Part shown: positions 21,287 to 33,531 of the stretch, one piece after another | Position numbering within the stretch: the first letter of the stretch is position 1 | How the letters are laid out: the number at the start of each line of letters is the position of its first letter | NCBI RefSeq assembly: GCF_033807715.1 | Contig: NC_084601.1 | Coordinates: 227,001-291,000 of the forward strand | Source of the DNA: Cololabis saira | Taxonomy: Eukaryota > Chordata > Actinopteri > Beloniformes > Belonidae | Length of the DNA: 64,000 bases | Direction: 5' to 3' | Position numbers and translations under genes: made by a program | The notes under the pieces: model-generated | The model's input: only the letters and a program-made list of their open reading frames with translations | Databases searched by the model: none | Told to the model about the DNA's origin: nothing

Positions 21287-21535
21287 CTTGGATTTATATA
21301 GCGCCCTTCTAGGCACCCAGAGCGCTTTTACAGAAATCATTATTCATCCATACACATTCTCACCAGTGGTGGTAAACTTCATTGTAGCTACAGCTGCCCT
21401 GGGGCAGACTGACGGAAGCGTGGCTGCCATATTGCGCCTAACGGCCCCTCCGACCACCACCAACATTCATACACATTCAAACACATTCACATGTAAACTT
21501 GTCTGTTCTAATCTGCTACCGCTACCACTAAATAT
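21287..21535 (-). mobile_element. fish retroposon 3' fragment (TTGGATTTATATAGCGCCCT type)
   Basis: Begins TTGGATTTATATAGCGCCCT, followed by CTAGGCACCCAGAGCGCTTT and CACTGCCCTGGGGCAGAC-like sequence. This is the pattern of a dispersed fish non-LTR 3' end, preceded here by an (AAT)n tract as a tail on the minus strand. Recognised by pattern only. Confidence 0.55.
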
Positions 21536-22003
21536 TTAATCACTTTTCCAACTGTTGCTTTGCTCACTGCCCCCTATCGGTCACCGCCGGTACGACGCGC
21601 TCTCCTCCCGTACTACGCGTTGCGGTTGGTGGTGCACTCGAACGGACGCGAACGCAAGCACCAACAGCAAGTTTATCAGGCGTTAGCTGATCACTGTGTC
21701 AACTCCGTGGATCTGTAATCATGTCATCGTTCCCTGTTGTAACTATGGTCATTGGAAAAACAAACTACAAGCTAATTTTTCATGAGATGACAGTCTTGAG
21801 ATCTTAGTTACAGATGCTATTGCTATAACTTGATCACCAGGAGATTACCTGCTTATCTCCTTGTTTAGCTAGACTGCTAATAGAACCTTAATATTATTAT
21901 TATTATTATTAGACTGTGCCTGTAATTACATTTTTAGCTTTTAGGAGGTACAGTGGGAGGATATCCAGTGTTTGAAGTTTCCCTTTCTCTCTTTAATTTT
22001 CAG

Positions 22004-25000
22004 GAGCGTATTAAATTCACCCAGACCAGCTGACTGACTTCCTTCGCACGCTTAATCTCTGAGCTGTTCCTTCAACATTCAACCACCAACTGAAGGCTTG
22101 GACACCTTTTTTTGCCCTGCTGAAGTGTCCTTGAAGAATGGCTGCACCGTTACCACCATGGTGGCTTTGTGATGAGCATAAACGTTTTTTTCCCCTTTTT
22201 TTTTCTTTTTATCATCCACCAGTGTTGACTCCTGCCAGGTTTTTTGGGCTGTTTCCTGGTCCAATAAGGCAAGGACTACATCTCCCAGCGTGCCTTTGTT
22301 TTTTCTCATTTTTGTTTCTTTAACCAGAAAAAAAATCCATTACAGAAATTTTTATTATTACATTTGAGGTGACACATCAGATCTCAGGATCTGAGAACTA
22401 AGACAATATGTCTTTGCGTTCAACACTAGAAGGCTGACTTGAAGAGGTTTCCCCTGTCAGTATTAAGTTAAAAAGATGACACCACTGGACTCCTTTTCCC
22501 AGCATCCCTTTCATTATACAGTAAGTGACAGAAAGTCTGTATTTAAAAAAATAAAAACTGAAAAGAAAATCTACCTTCAAGGAAATTAATTCCCATATAT
22601 TGAAAGTAAAAAGAAGAAGAAGAAGAAAAAGAATATGTCCCAGCATTCAAAGGCACGTTTCCTTGTCTGAAGTACTTCCTTTTTTCAGGACGGTTTATTC
22701 TACCACATTCTCTACTGAATTTCAGCCCCTACAGGATTAGTACACCTTTGTCTGGTTAGGAGGGGGGTTTATCTTTGCTGTTTTCCAGACCTTTCATTTG
22801 TTCTGGGGGTCACATGGCCAAAGTGATGACATCACTGGACTTTATTTCTCAGGATGGCTTAGTCTGGCCGTCCCCTCTGCTGGTGCTCTGTGATGACAGA
22901 CTCTTGTTTCAGGAGATGGGAAAGTCCCACCAATCCCTGCTACACTGGACCACACTGTCTGTGTCTGTCTTTGCTTGTGTGTGTATGTGTCTTCTCTTTT
23001 ATATCTATCTTTTTGGGGACCTTGGTTAGTCAAAATCTTGCAAGGAGCTTTTATAATCTTTTTCCATCCTTTCTGGGTCACGGGAGTTCATCATCATGTC
23101 AGCACAGGTCCTAACAAAGATAGAAGCACAAGCTTGTGTGTTACTCTGTGTGCCCCAATGTTCCCACTTCAGCTTTAAACCCTTTTTTGTACAAGTTATA
23201 TTTTTCACTTTCAAATGTGTCTTTTGCTACAAGATATTTAATCATGTCACTTTGCTAAAGCTTCACTTTGGGGACTCTAAAAGGGTCTAACACTCAGCAA
23301 ATTCAGAATCCTCAAACATTAATGTTGAAATATTTTTAGTATTTTTTGTTGAAAACATTTCACTCAGCATCTGATGGGTATTCAAATGTTGCTTTAAATA
23401 GTGCGTGCTTGGTTGTTTTTTTTTTTGTTTTTTTTTTTAAAGAGATATATGTTATTTGTTATATTTCTGGTTGTTTTGCATCTTTCCAGATCCGGATCAG
23501 TTAATGCGTGTTTGATTTCTCTGCATATTTGGGTTGAAATGTCAATGGTGGTGATTATTCTCATTAAGTGTGTTTCATGTAATATTATGCAAAAGTACTT
23601 TGCTTAAATAACTCTTTCATAAGAAAAATGCAAACCTTGTAGGGTTTTGTGGACTAGAGAATATTTGTAAACTTTTTTTAAAAAACATTTTGCCTCATCA
23701 AAATTTATTATTCTAGCACTTTGTGAGAAAAATGCTATTTTATTCATGAAAATGCTTTGTTATGTTTTACAAACGTGTCAAAGCCTTCCTGATGCACTTA
23801 TTGCATCAAGTTAATTTATTACAGTTAAAGGTATTCATCAAAAACAACCAGCAAAGGAAATGTGCATGACAGCTAATTTTCATGTCATTGAAAGTCTTCA
23901 TTTATCAAAAATTAGACATATGTGTTTTTTGTCCATTTCATTTTATTAGATGCTTTTTTTTCTTTTAATTTTTGCTATTGTTGACAACAGATAAAATATC
24001 CGATCAGACAGACTTGACAAAAAAAAAAAAGAATCCACCAAATAATGTTTGGTCTGTTCCACTCGTTGGATTCAAAAGGAGCGTCAAACTGAGGGAACGT
24101 ACGTGAACACAGAGACTTCACTTGTTTTGTGGATGCAGTTACAAACTGCTGGGAAATCCGTCTGAATAGTTGCTGTGGAAACCGCTAAGTCATGGTGTTC
24201 CCCTTCACCACGGCAACCAGTCACATCCTCCCTGACGTCGACGCCACAGAAGCCCAAAGACTGTTTAAGGAAAATCTGAGCAACTGGTACTGGTCGCGTT
24301 GAGTTCACTGGATTTCTCACAATGTGGCAGTTTTTACATTCCCTCCTCTGTTTGTATTACAGCTCCTGGTAAAAATAGCAACCCAGGCTTGACTTCTCTT
24401 GACAAAATTACATATTCTATGTGGACCTAAGAGTTTTCATCATAAATACATATCGTCATATTTTTTCTAACTGGTTAAGAAAATCCTGAGACATAAGGAA
24501 CTGCTTGTGTTTACAGAAATATGAATTAAACATGCTTGAACTGAGTTCAGAAACAGTTTTGACTTCTGTTAAATAACGACTTTAAACACTTTAATTCACA
24601 TTTAAAACTGTTTTTAAATGACTTCCTGTTGGTTTTGGTCATTGTGGGTTCCTCTGAAAATTCCTCTCATCTGTTTTAGTGGACTTGTCACGAGTCTTGG
24701 GGTTTAAAGCAGGTGTTGTCGACTTGTTGGGCACGCCTGGTCTGTTTCTCCTCTCGTTCCTGGAGACTGAAACCTCTCTGGCTGCTCAAGTCTGGTTCCT
24801 TTTGTTTATCTCATTCATAGTTCCTCACTTCCTCTTCCTCTTCCTCTTTGATTCCCATCTACGCTTACAGTCCAACAACACTGGAAAGCACTTTCCTCTT
24901 GGTCTCACTTTAAAGCAGAAAGACAAAGATGTAGAGCTGAATATAAATATACATGTATCTGTTCTGAAACAGTCAATCTTTATTGCTGTTATAATTATGA

Positions 25001-25230
25001 AATTATTTCATGCTTTTGTTGTTGTTTATCAAAGAAATTGATTTTGTTGAAGCATGTTTCTGTATTATTTTCCATTTCTGAATATGCTGAATATTATTAT
25101 TGTATTAATGCATCTATATAGATTATTGAGCACAAAACCTTTCTGTGACTTTTTGGCACCTTGAGCCTCCGTGGGTCCTCCTGTTGAACGTTGCAGGAGT
25201 TAATGAATAAAAAGTTAGTTAACTATTATA
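22004..25230 (+). other. cdc42se1: inferred terminal 3' UTR exon of cdc42se1
   Basis: Follows the acceptor TTTAATTTTCAG at 22003 and runs to an AATAAA at 25206-25211. No coding potential and low complexity of repeats. T/A-rich runs are typical of a long 3' UTR, and there are no transposon signatures in this 3.2-kb block, unlike its surroundings. That absence is suggestive only. Without transcript data it could equally be intergenic. Confidence 0.35.
25206..25211 (+). terminator. cdc42se1: candidate poly(A) signal AATAAA for cdc42se1
   Basis: Canonical AATAAA inside TTAATGAATAAAAAGTTAG, at the end of the uninterrupted AT-rich block. Other AATAAA words occur in the window, so the assignment is tentative. 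Confidence 0.3.
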
Positions 25231-27187
25231 TTTCTATCAGATTTTCTTCTCGTGACACCAGTTTACATGTTCAATCATGAAATCCTGAGTTTAATCTGAT
25301 ATGAACCAGTCAGCAGCTTTCTCTGTTGCGGGTTTGTGGGCTGTATCGGTGCACATGCAGCAGGTGGATGATGGAACCAGCTTCACTGTCACAAATCTGC
25401 TTTTAATCTCATTTAGAAGCTTAGCTGTCATTCATTTGAATGTGTGTTTGATTAGCACGCGTCTCTGTCTGCCGTGCTCCCCCCGTGATGGTTCTAGAAC
25501 TGTAAACACGGGGAAAAAGCCCCCAAAGTAGTAGTCCAATGACGGTCTGCCAGCGTGGCCAGATTTGAGGAGCATACTAAAAGACAAGTCAGTCTGAATC
25601 CTGTTTTGATTATTTACAAAGTAAAAACTAGAATAAAGTATTATGGCCCGGTGGTTTGAGAAAAAAAAGGACTCTAAAGATGGAAGTCTGACTTTCAGAG
25701 CACCCTGATATTCTGTTTTTCTATTGAGGCTCTACTGCTCTGTATGCGTTCTCCAGATAAAGGTCCATCATGAACTCTCCTACGCACACGCAGCTCCATC
25801 CCTCCCTGGTGATGGATGGAGCAAGGCTGCCCAGTTTACAGAGCCAAAGCTGCATACGATGCTGTTTGGTTGGTTTTTCTAGAGAGATGGGCAGCTAGCA
25901 GATGATGAGGAGACACTGAAAGTGACAAAAAGTGTTCTGGGTTAGAAATCACCAAAGATCCCTTGACCTACCTTGAAAAATCAATCAAATCTGTGAAAAT
26001 GATATTAACTTCCAGTTGTATTTAAACTTAATATCGTGAAGATGTTTTCATTCTTGCCTGAATGAGATGCCTTCCAGTGCAAAGAAGACGACCTGTTGAG
26101 TCCTGTTGAGGACTTCACAAGCTAAATCTTGACATCAGAGGTAAAAGGACCAAATTGTGAGTCGATTTGTGAATTCTTCTTTTGATATTTGAAGACTGAA
26201 CTATTGACAACCAGGTAGGGCAATGATTTGTCTAAAAGTGGAGTTTTTACTTTGATGTCATATTAAATTACTCAGATTAATTTAATAAGCTTCGAACAGC
26301 CTCCACAACACGTGGTTAAATAAATGTTGTTATAGCGGCATGAATGTGTGATTCCTGTGTGTGACTGATGATCACTGTTTGTATTTGCTGTTGTAGGTTT
26401 TGTTTCGTAACCGGTTCCTCCTTAGTAAGAAACTGAAATACAGTTGGACTTTATTCCCCTTCATTATGTAAAAAATGTCCTATGATGGCTGAATAAATCT
26501 GGTGTTTTCTCCCCAAATCTGTGATTATGTGTGAGTCAAGCAGTTTATTATGAAAGGGAACATGCAGAGGAGGGTAGACGTTAACAACAATGAACATTAA
26601 ATGGAGAACATTTTGGTTCAAGTCTAAATTAGTTATGCTTGAAGAATGAGTTGAAGATAGTAACAATATTAATACGACTTGGTGTTCGTGCAAAAAATCC
26701 CAAATAAAATCATATCATATTAAATAAAACATAGAAAAGGTATCACACTTCAGAAGTTCTGTCACAGTGTTTTTTAAAGAATAAAAGATTTGTAAGAACA
26801 ATATTGTGTTTCTGGACTAAGGGTGTGTCGTTACAAGCAAAAAATCAAGTTTCAAAAGTCATGCAAATTATTATTATTTTTTTTTTTTAATAAATCAGTA
26901 GTCTTTCCCAGACTGAATAAGACCAACAAGGTTATATTTGAAGACTAAATCAGTAGCCAATTTAAAGTATAATTCATCTCTTTGATGGGTGGGGTGGAGA
27001 TTGATATTTGACCATATTCCTGATGCTGATGCTGAGGGGAAACCCCTCATACTGTGTCAGGAGATTTCCATCCTGCTGGAGCCCAGACCTGGGTCCTAGG
27101 ACCAGACCTAGGACCTAGGTGGGAGTGATCCTCCCTGCTCTCCTCGGCTTTCTGGAGAAGCATGGGTGTTGGAGAGATTCCATTGGA
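25231..27187. other. non-coding, no feature seen
   Basis: AT-rich intergenic-looking DNA without recognisable genes or repeats. Confidence 0.45.
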
Positions 27188-27400
27188 TTTATTGCCATTG
27201 CACATGTCACAGGTGCAAGGCAACGAAATACAGACTGCATCTAACTAGAAGTGTGTAAATAAAACAGTAACTAGAATAAATACATATGATATATACAAAG
27301 GTGCAGGTTTATAATATGAAATACACATGTATAAGAGTATGTAAGGTGGTGCATTGCAAAAAAACGTAGATATTCATTAAGGAATGGTGCAATGATCATA
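27188..27400 (-). mobile_element. non-LTR retroposon 3' end (minus strand)
   Basis: Contains TTTATTGCCATTGCACATGT and CACAGGTGCAAGGCAACGAA. On the minus strand this reads as a 3' end finishing in GCAATGGCAATAAA, a widespread fish LINE/SINE tail pattern. The upstream boundary is uncertain. Confidence 0.6.
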
Positions 27401-27469
27401 ATTATATCTAATAATAATGACTCTAGTCACTCGAGTGAAATAACCTGTTTTTCTGAAAGTGCAATAACC

Positions 27470-27780
27470 TTCTCCCTCTAAATACTTCACTGGTATTTTT
27501 GCACATGTATATATTATTTGTTTTTCGGGTTTAGTATTTCTTTTGTACATTGCTTTTTTATATTGCTCTTTTTTTAATTATTAGCTATTTATTGGTTATT
27601 TTTATGTTTTTTAGGATAGCCTATACTTTTTTTATACGTTTTCATACTTCGTGTGTATTTTGTAAAATTGCTGAGTGTGTATGTTTGCTGCTGCACAAGT
27701 ACATTTCTCCTCTGGGGGATCAATACAGTTTATTCTTTTCAATTCAATTCTATTCTATTCTATTCTATTCTATTTTATTC
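27470..27780 (+). mobile_element. non-LTR retroposon 3' end with (TATTC)n tail
   Basis: Ends GCTGCTGCACAAGTACATTT, CTCCTCTGGGGGATCAATAC, then CAATTC and (TATTC)n. This is the typical 'gggggatcaataaagt' fish LINE 3' terminus followed by a pentanucleotide tail. 5' boundary uncertain. Confidence 0.6.
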
Positions 27781-27846
27781 TAATGCAATACTGCATGGCT
27801 GAGCAATATAGTGTAGGCGGATGAGTCTGGGGGGAGGGGGGCTGTG

Positions 27847-27847
<1 letters not shown>

Positions 27848-27927
<80 letters not shown>
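27848..27927. repeat. (TG)n microsatellite, about 80 bp
   Basis: Pure TG repeat between GCTGTGCATG and AGACAGCATG. Confidence 0.95.
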
Positions 27928-27928
<1 letters not shown>

Positions 27929-28606
27929 ACAGCATGGTGTTCATCCTGGTGTTCATCCTGGTGTTCCGAGGCTGCTGTAGCTGTAGCGCCTCCCAGAGGG
28001 CAGAAGGTCACCTGTGCATGCGTAGCAGGAGTCTTTCCTGGTTTCATGCCCTCCTGAGACATGCTTCCTTTAAATGTCCTCAATTGCAGGAAGTGAGACT
28101 CCAGCACGTGAGGTCACAGCCGATCCCCCTCTCTGGAGGGGATTCTGCCCCAGGCCCGAGCAGCAACGTCCCACACCGTGCCGGAGGTGGGGAGGCTGTT
28201 TGGTGACCCCAGCGTAGAAGTGAACCAGTATGGTTTTCTTCAGCAGGTAAACCTTCCTCTGTGGTGTCTTTTTGATTTGGTAGCTGGTGTTGATTTCCAC
28301 CCGAGGTCACGGGTGATGACGGCGCCTCCACAGTGGCAAGTGGACAGTGACATAAGGAGCTCCACTCTCCCTGGAGCCCAGAACCATCTAGTCTTTAAAG
28401 GAGTTCAGCTCCAGGTTGGTCTTATGAATTAAATATAATTAATCTCTGACAAAAATATTTACCAAAGTATTATACAAACCGACCATCTATGTTTAAATTG
28501 ATTTTGTTATTTCAATCTAATAAGTTAAATGTTATTTATAAATTAGGCGCCTTTTTGAAGAATGCCCTTCCTCTGTTTAATGATTTTTATTTTGCCTTCA
28601 CTAGCA
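27928..28606. other. non-coding flank of the DIRS-type element; one exon-like segment
   Basis: 28090-28246 is bounded by an AATTGCAG acceptor and a CAGCAG|GTAAAC donor and stays open in one frame ending in VNQYGFLQQ. I recognise no protein. The rest shows nothing. Treated as unannotated single-copy flank. Confidence 0.3.
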
Positions 28607-28803
28607 AGGACCACGCCATCAATGAGATACTGTACGTTTAATTGATTTATTGAGAGATGATGGTGATGATGATGACGATGGTGATGATGATGGCGATGAC
28701 GATGATGATGGCAATGATGATCCGAGGTTCGGTCGATGCGTTGTGGGGAAGCTGGTAGGGAATCCGCCGCAGCGCCCGGGCAATGACGGACCCCCAAAAC
28801 CGA
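28607..28803 (-). other. 3' region of the DIRS/Ngaro-order element with (GAT)n
   Basis: Downstream of the recombinase stop. Contains a GATGATGGTGATGATG-type trinucleotide tract (about 28655-28720) and a possible AATAAA on the minus strand (28646-28653 region, TCAATAAATC). It ends with the short inverted repeat AGGACCACGCC. No split direct repeats of the Ngaro type were identified by eye. Confidence 0.4.
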
Positions 28804-29780
28804 TTACTTAAGGAGATGAGACTGAGCGGATCTGAGGTCGCTAAAATCTGAGCGAATGTAGCGATGATAGGTTCGGGAGGACCAACGGCCCATGAGCTGT
28901 ATGAGGTGCTCTGGGATACCGTTGCGGGAGGCTGAAGTGGCGGCTCCGATCCTAAAGGAGTGACCGGAGTAGTGCGTGGGAGAGATGCCAGATAAAGAGA
29001 GTATATGACGGAAGTGATGGTGAAACCAGAATCTGGTGACGACGTGTCCTGACTCGCACACGAAAGGAGGATCTGTCGAAGACGTGCTCTGTGATTTCCG
29101 GAATGACAAGTAGTTGGCCAGGGTCTCGAAAGTATTCAGTGGTGATTGGTCTTTGAAGTAGAAGACTAGTGTTGGTGAACCTGATTGATTGGTCTTGCTT
29201 TGCTTCAGGTAGAAGACTATGATGTCGTCAGAGTAAAAAGACAGGTCGGAGATGCATGCGTAGCGGCGTGGGTTGAAGTGGATGGTAGGCGCAGTGAATT
29301 CGGAGCATCTAAGGAAGCCACAAAAGGCAAGTAAGAACATGGCTTCAAGGGTTCGAGCGACATGGGGGGTGCTGTATCCGGAGCGGATGGTGTGGATGCA
29401 TGTTGCTAACAAATTAGCAGTAAGGGGAAGGCGGCGTAGATTCTGGGCTGGTTCTTGACGTAGAAGTCCTTTAAGGAGAGCGGTAACCTGAGGATGATTA
29501 GAGGCTTGGACTGCCGGTTAAGAGCTTGGAGAAAAAATTGATACCGCTAAGATAGACTTTGATGGTCTGTGTCTTAAAAGCCATCACGGAATGGGCGTAG
29601 GTGATGTAGCTAGACAGGGTGATGAGGTCAAACGATGGGAAGGTTATGTTGTGTCTAATGTGAAAATGATGGAAACTTCTCCAGGCGGTCCAGTATGATG
29701 ATAAGGTAGTGGGTGATAAGCTGTTGATGATGGCATTCTGGGATTCGACGATCAGAGGTCTTAGGGCTGGGTTTATACGT
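28804..29780 (-). pseudogene. tyrosine recombinase of the DIRS/Ngaro-order element (frameshifted)
   Basis: The enzyme would integrate the circular DNA intermediate, in place of a DDE integrase. The C-terminal catalytic domain is open from about 29510 to the stop at 28804. It shows the first arginine (GFLRCSEF), the H-x-x-R box (GHSFRIGAAT), a tryptophan in the fourth position (GRWSS) and the nucleophilic tyrosine (YHRYIR), so the R-H-R-Y set is present. The N-terminal SAM-like part lies in another frame from about 29780 to 29515, overlapping the end of the RNase H frame. One frameshift near 29505-29520 therefore separates the domains. Codon 202 from the end is TTG, not ATG, so the downstream fragment alone is not a gene. 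Confidence 0.85.
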
Positions 29781-31485
29781 TGAAAGTCAACGCAGAATAA
29801 GGAGGAACCGGTGTTGGAGAGGGGTCTGCCAAGCTTCTGAATTTCTGGAATGAGAAACGAGAAAGAGAGTCAGCGATGGTGTTGGAGTGACCAGGGACAT
29901 GTGCTGCACGGAGGATGTATTGATGTATGACTGAGTGCCAGACTAGGCGGCGCACGAACGGCATGATGGATGTGGAGTTGGAGCGTCCTTTATTGATTAT
30001 GTCGACTACTGCGAGGTTGTCTGAGTAGATGAGAATGGACTTGCGGGACCATTCGTGGCCCCAGAGAATGGCGGCCACTGTGATGGGATAGATCTCGTAG
30101 AAAGCGGAAGAAGCCGTGTAGTTTTCGTTTGCAAGCTCTGAGGGCCATCCTGCTGCAAACCATCTGCCATCGTAGAAACCCCCAAAACCGATTGAAGGGG
30201 CAGCATCGGTGTAAAGATTGACATCGTGGGGGTGAGCCAGTTGGTCATCATAAAAGAAAGTGATCCCATTCCAGGTGGCAAGGAGGTTGAGCCACAAACG
30301 AAGCTCGGCACGGCTCGAGTTGTCTAGGGAGATGGGAGACAAGAGAGATGGAACAGCGGAAGCGATGGACAGCAAGTGGGAGATGAAGGCCCGCCCTTGG
30401 GGAATAATGCACATGGCAAAATTGAGGTGGCCCAGGAGGGAGAGGAGTTGGCGTTTGGTGCAGCCTGGGGCTAAGAGGAAATTGGAAATGAGAAGACTGA
30501 TTCGGTTGAGCTTTTCGGTCGGAAGAGAAGCCTGAAAGAGATCTGTATCGAGAGTGATTCTGAGGAATTCGAGGGAAGTGGAGGGGCCCTCCGTTTTCTC
30601 GGCGGACAATGGAACCCCGAGTTCGGAGAAAACGGAAGTCAGGGTGACCAGGCCAGAAGCGGGTGGCGATGAGGGAGGGGTAATGATGAGGAAATCGTCC
30701 AAGAGATGGACGAGGAAAGGAATGCCATGGTTGTTGGAGAGGATCCAGCAGAGGGCCTCTAATAAGGTATCGAAAAGTTTGGGGCTGCTCTAGCAGCCGA
30801 AGGTGAGCCTGATTGCGAAGTAGTATGCACCTCGCCAGCGGACGCCGAAGTATTGCCAGAAGTCTGGGTGAATAGGTAGAACCTTGAAAGCGCTGGTGAT
30901 ATCCGCTTTTGAGAGCCACGATCCTTTCCCGGCGAGTTTAATGAGGGCGATGGCGTGATTGACGGTGGCGTAATGAAGGGAGAAGTCTTCGCTTGGAATC
31001 AGGCTATTGATGCTTGGGATGGAACTGCCATGAGGCGCTGAGAGATCGACGATGATATGTTTCTTTCCTGAGTATTTCCTGGTTGCAATGCCGAGGGGGC
31101 TGATTCGAAAGTTCGGAAAGGGGGGATGAGTGAACGGGCCGATCATGAAGCCTCCTTTAACTTCCTTGGCGAGCAAGCGATCGACTGACTCCGGCTCGTT
31201 TATGGCGGACAGTAGATTTTTGCATTCGAAAGATGAGGACGGAAGTGAGATGATGCCGGGGTGGAAACCTTCACTGAACCCTTTGATGAGGAACTTCACG
31301 AAGCACGGATTAGGGTGGTTGCGAAGTGCCACCCCTAAAGCGGGAATGTTGATAGGTGTAGAGAGATGCTCACCTAGTTTCTGCGAAGTTGGGTTGTGCG
31401 GGCAGGCGGGGCGGGCGTGTCCGCCGCCGCAGTAGGAGCAGACATTGAGGAAGCGGCACTGGGACATATTGGAGCCGGTGTCGTT
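29773..31485 (-). pseudogene. gag C-terminus, reverse transcriptase and RNase H of the DIRS/Ngaro-order element
   Basis: One frame from 31485 to the stop at 29773, broken by a single in-frame TAG at 30790-30792. Domains in order: zinc knuckle CSYCGGGHARPACP (about 31430); RT motif A (LSKADITSAFKVLPIHP); motif B, where the TAG replaces the residue after FGC; motif C LDDFLII, intact; RNase H with YTDAAPSIGFGG, the glutamate in YEIYPI, the YSDNLAVV aspartate and HVPGHSNTIADSLSR. The catalytic acids of RT and RNase H are all retained, so the nonsense codon may be the only lesion in this frame. The gag tail and RT are in the same frame, a gag-RT fusion arrangement. Upstream, the LINE fragment at 31491-31808 cuts the frame. 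Confidence 0.9.
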
Positions 31486-31490
31486 AAAGT

Positions 31491-31808
31491 TCAGAATCAG
31501 AATCAGAATCAGAGTACTTTATTAATCCCAAAGGGCAATTCATTTATACAGTCGGCCTGTCCATAGCAGCAACACACAATACACAAAACGGGCAACATCC
31601 ACGACCACATCAGCAACAACAACCACAACCAGTGACATCACAGCAGAGCAGAATGCAAATTCTTTATGGTTCACAGTCGTTCATAGCAAGAAAATTTAAG
31701 TTTCATTTTGCATTTAGCAGCCTTATGGCAGACGGAACAAAGGAATCCGCATAGCGGTTAGTTTTCCGCACCGGCACATAATACCGCCGACCTGAGGGCA
31801 TAATTATG
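31491..31808 (-). mobile_element. LINE 3' end inserted in the DIRS-type gag
   Basis: Starts with (CAGAAT)n, then GAGTACTTTATTAATCCCAA, the tail of a fish non-LTR element on the minus strand. At its other end the minus frame reads PSGRRYYVPVRKTNRYADSF, a typical LINE ORF2 C-terminus, followed by a stop. About 315 bp. It interrupts the gag between its two zinc-knuckle-like motifs. No clear target duplication. Confidence 0.7.
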
Positions 31809-32072
31809 TATCGATGCATCGATGCCCTTGGTTATGGGAATGCTGACAGATGGGGTGGAGGATGTGTGCGTTGGAAGTAAGGGTGCTGGCGGTGCTGCTG
31901 ACGACAACCGGGAGAAAGCTGAAGATCTCGCTCGGGTGGAATGAGGCCCAGCATGGGCAGGAATGGAGCAGGATGAAGCTGGGTGCGATGGGGCACCACA
32001 CAAAGAGCATGTTAGGGCTGTGCGGGCGGCGAAGATGCGGAAATACAGTTCGGTGTCCAGTGTGTCCCAGTA
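31809..32072 (-). pseudogene. gag C-terminal fragment of the DIRS/Ngaro-order element
   Basis: Minus frame beginning WDTLDTELYFRIFAARTALT and followed by a zinc-knuckle-like CSLCGAPSHPASSC and a Ser/Thr/Pro-rich linker. It starts exactly at the edge of the (AAT)n tract and is in frame with the gag N-terminal part that breaks off at 60457. It is cut at its other end by the LINE fragment. Confidence 0.8.
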
Positions 32073-32151
32073 TAAATAATAATAATAATTAAAGCTGCAA
32101 GCAGCGATGAACGGGCCCTCGCACTCACGGCCACCGCCCCCCATAAGCATA

Positions 32152-33110
32152 TCAGAAAAGACACCACCCACAACTTCCTATGTCAAACCATTCAAAAGTT
32201 ATAGCAGAAAAAAGGGACAACCAATCAGAAAAAGGGGCGGGGCTAATTCAGGCCAATGAAGGTCAAGGACTCCATACAGAATCTGATGACACCACCCACG
32301 ACTCTCTATGTCAAACCATTCCAAAGTTATAGCAGAAAATCGGGACAACCAATCAGAAGAAGGGGCGGGGCTAATTAAGGCCAACGAAGCTTAAGACTCA
32401 TTACAGAGTCCCATGACACCACCCACGACTTCCTATGTCATTCAAAAGTTATAGCAGAAAAAAGGGACAACCAATCAGAAGAAGGGGCGGGGCTAATTCA
32501 GGCCAATGAAGGCCAAGGACTCCATAAAGAATCTGATGACCCCACCCACGACTCCCTATGTCAAACCATTCCAAAGTTATAGCAGAAAATCGGGACAACC
32601 AATCAGAAGAAGGGGCGGGGCTAATTAAAGCCAACTAAGCTTAAGGACTCATTACAGAGTCCCATGACACCACCCACGACTCTCTATGTTAAACCATTCC
32701 AAAGTTATAGCAGAAAATCGGGACAACCAATTAGAAGAAGGGGCGGGGCTAATTAAGGCCAACAAAGCTTAAGAACTCAGTACAAAGTCCCATGACACCA
32801 CCCACGACTTCCTATGTCAAACCATTAAAAATTTATAGCAGAAAAAAGGGACAACCAATCAGAAGAAGAGGCGGGGCTAATTCTGGCCAATGAAGGTCAA
32901 GGACTCCATAAAGAATCTGATGACACCACCCACGACTCTCTATGTCAAACCATTCCAATGTTATAGCAGGAAATCGGGACAACCAATCAGAAGAAGGGGC
33001 GGGGCAAATTAAGGCCAACGAAGCTTAAGGACTCATTACAGAGTCCCATGACACCACCCACGACTTCCTATGTCAAACCATTCAAAAGTTATGGCAGATA
33101 AAAGTATTCT
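32152..33110. repeat. about 125-bp tandem subrepeat with paired CCAAT and GC-box words
   Basis: About eight units beginning GACACCACCCACGACT. Each carries AACCAATCAGAAGAAGGGGC directly followed by GGGGC, then GGCCAATGAAGGTCAAGGAC. The units recur in the other stack elements (36.5, 37.4, 38.2, 40.0, 40.8, 42.5, 48.0-48.5 kb). The short minus-strand frames across them are the same translated repeat. Confidence 0.9.
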
Positions 33111-33531
33111 AGGGGGCGCTGTTGAGCCGTTAGGCCACGCCCATTAATGCAAACTATGAAATATCAAATTTATCGCCAAGTCTGGCTTGCATGCAAAATT
33201 TGGTGACTTTTGGAGAACTATCAAATATGGACCAATCACATGAAGGGGGGGCGCGCCTTTTGGCGTCTAGCGTCGCCACGGTAACACTTTTGAAAGAGAA
33301 AAGTAATGCGTGGTGTCGCAGGATGTACACGCACATTTTGATGTATAACACACCTGGGTGCACGTTACGGTTTGGGCTGAATTAACTGCCGAAGGAATGG
33401 CATAAATTTAGCCAAAATGACACAATTTATTCAAAATGGCCGACTTCCTGTTCGGTTTCGGCCATGGCGCCAAGAGACTTTTCTTTTAGTTGTGACATGA
33501 TACAGGTGTGTAGCGATTTTCGTGCATGTAC

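Larger units (their letters stand above)
19342..22003 (+). other. cdc42se1: inferred 3' UTR intron of cdc42se1, with transposon insertions
   Basis: Bounded by a possible GTAAAT donor at 19345 and a T-rich TTTAATTTTCAG acceptor at 22003. If no splicing occurs here the stretch is simply 3' UTR or flank. It contains the solitary GGGCCC-family element (19638-20544), an (ATA)n tract (21263-21284), a retroposon fragment (21287-21535), and otherwise unrecognised AT-rich DNA. Confidence 0.4.

Noticed and set aside
32152..33110. CRISPR array
   Set aside because: 125-bp units are contiguous tandem repeats without unique spacers, in a vertebrate genome.
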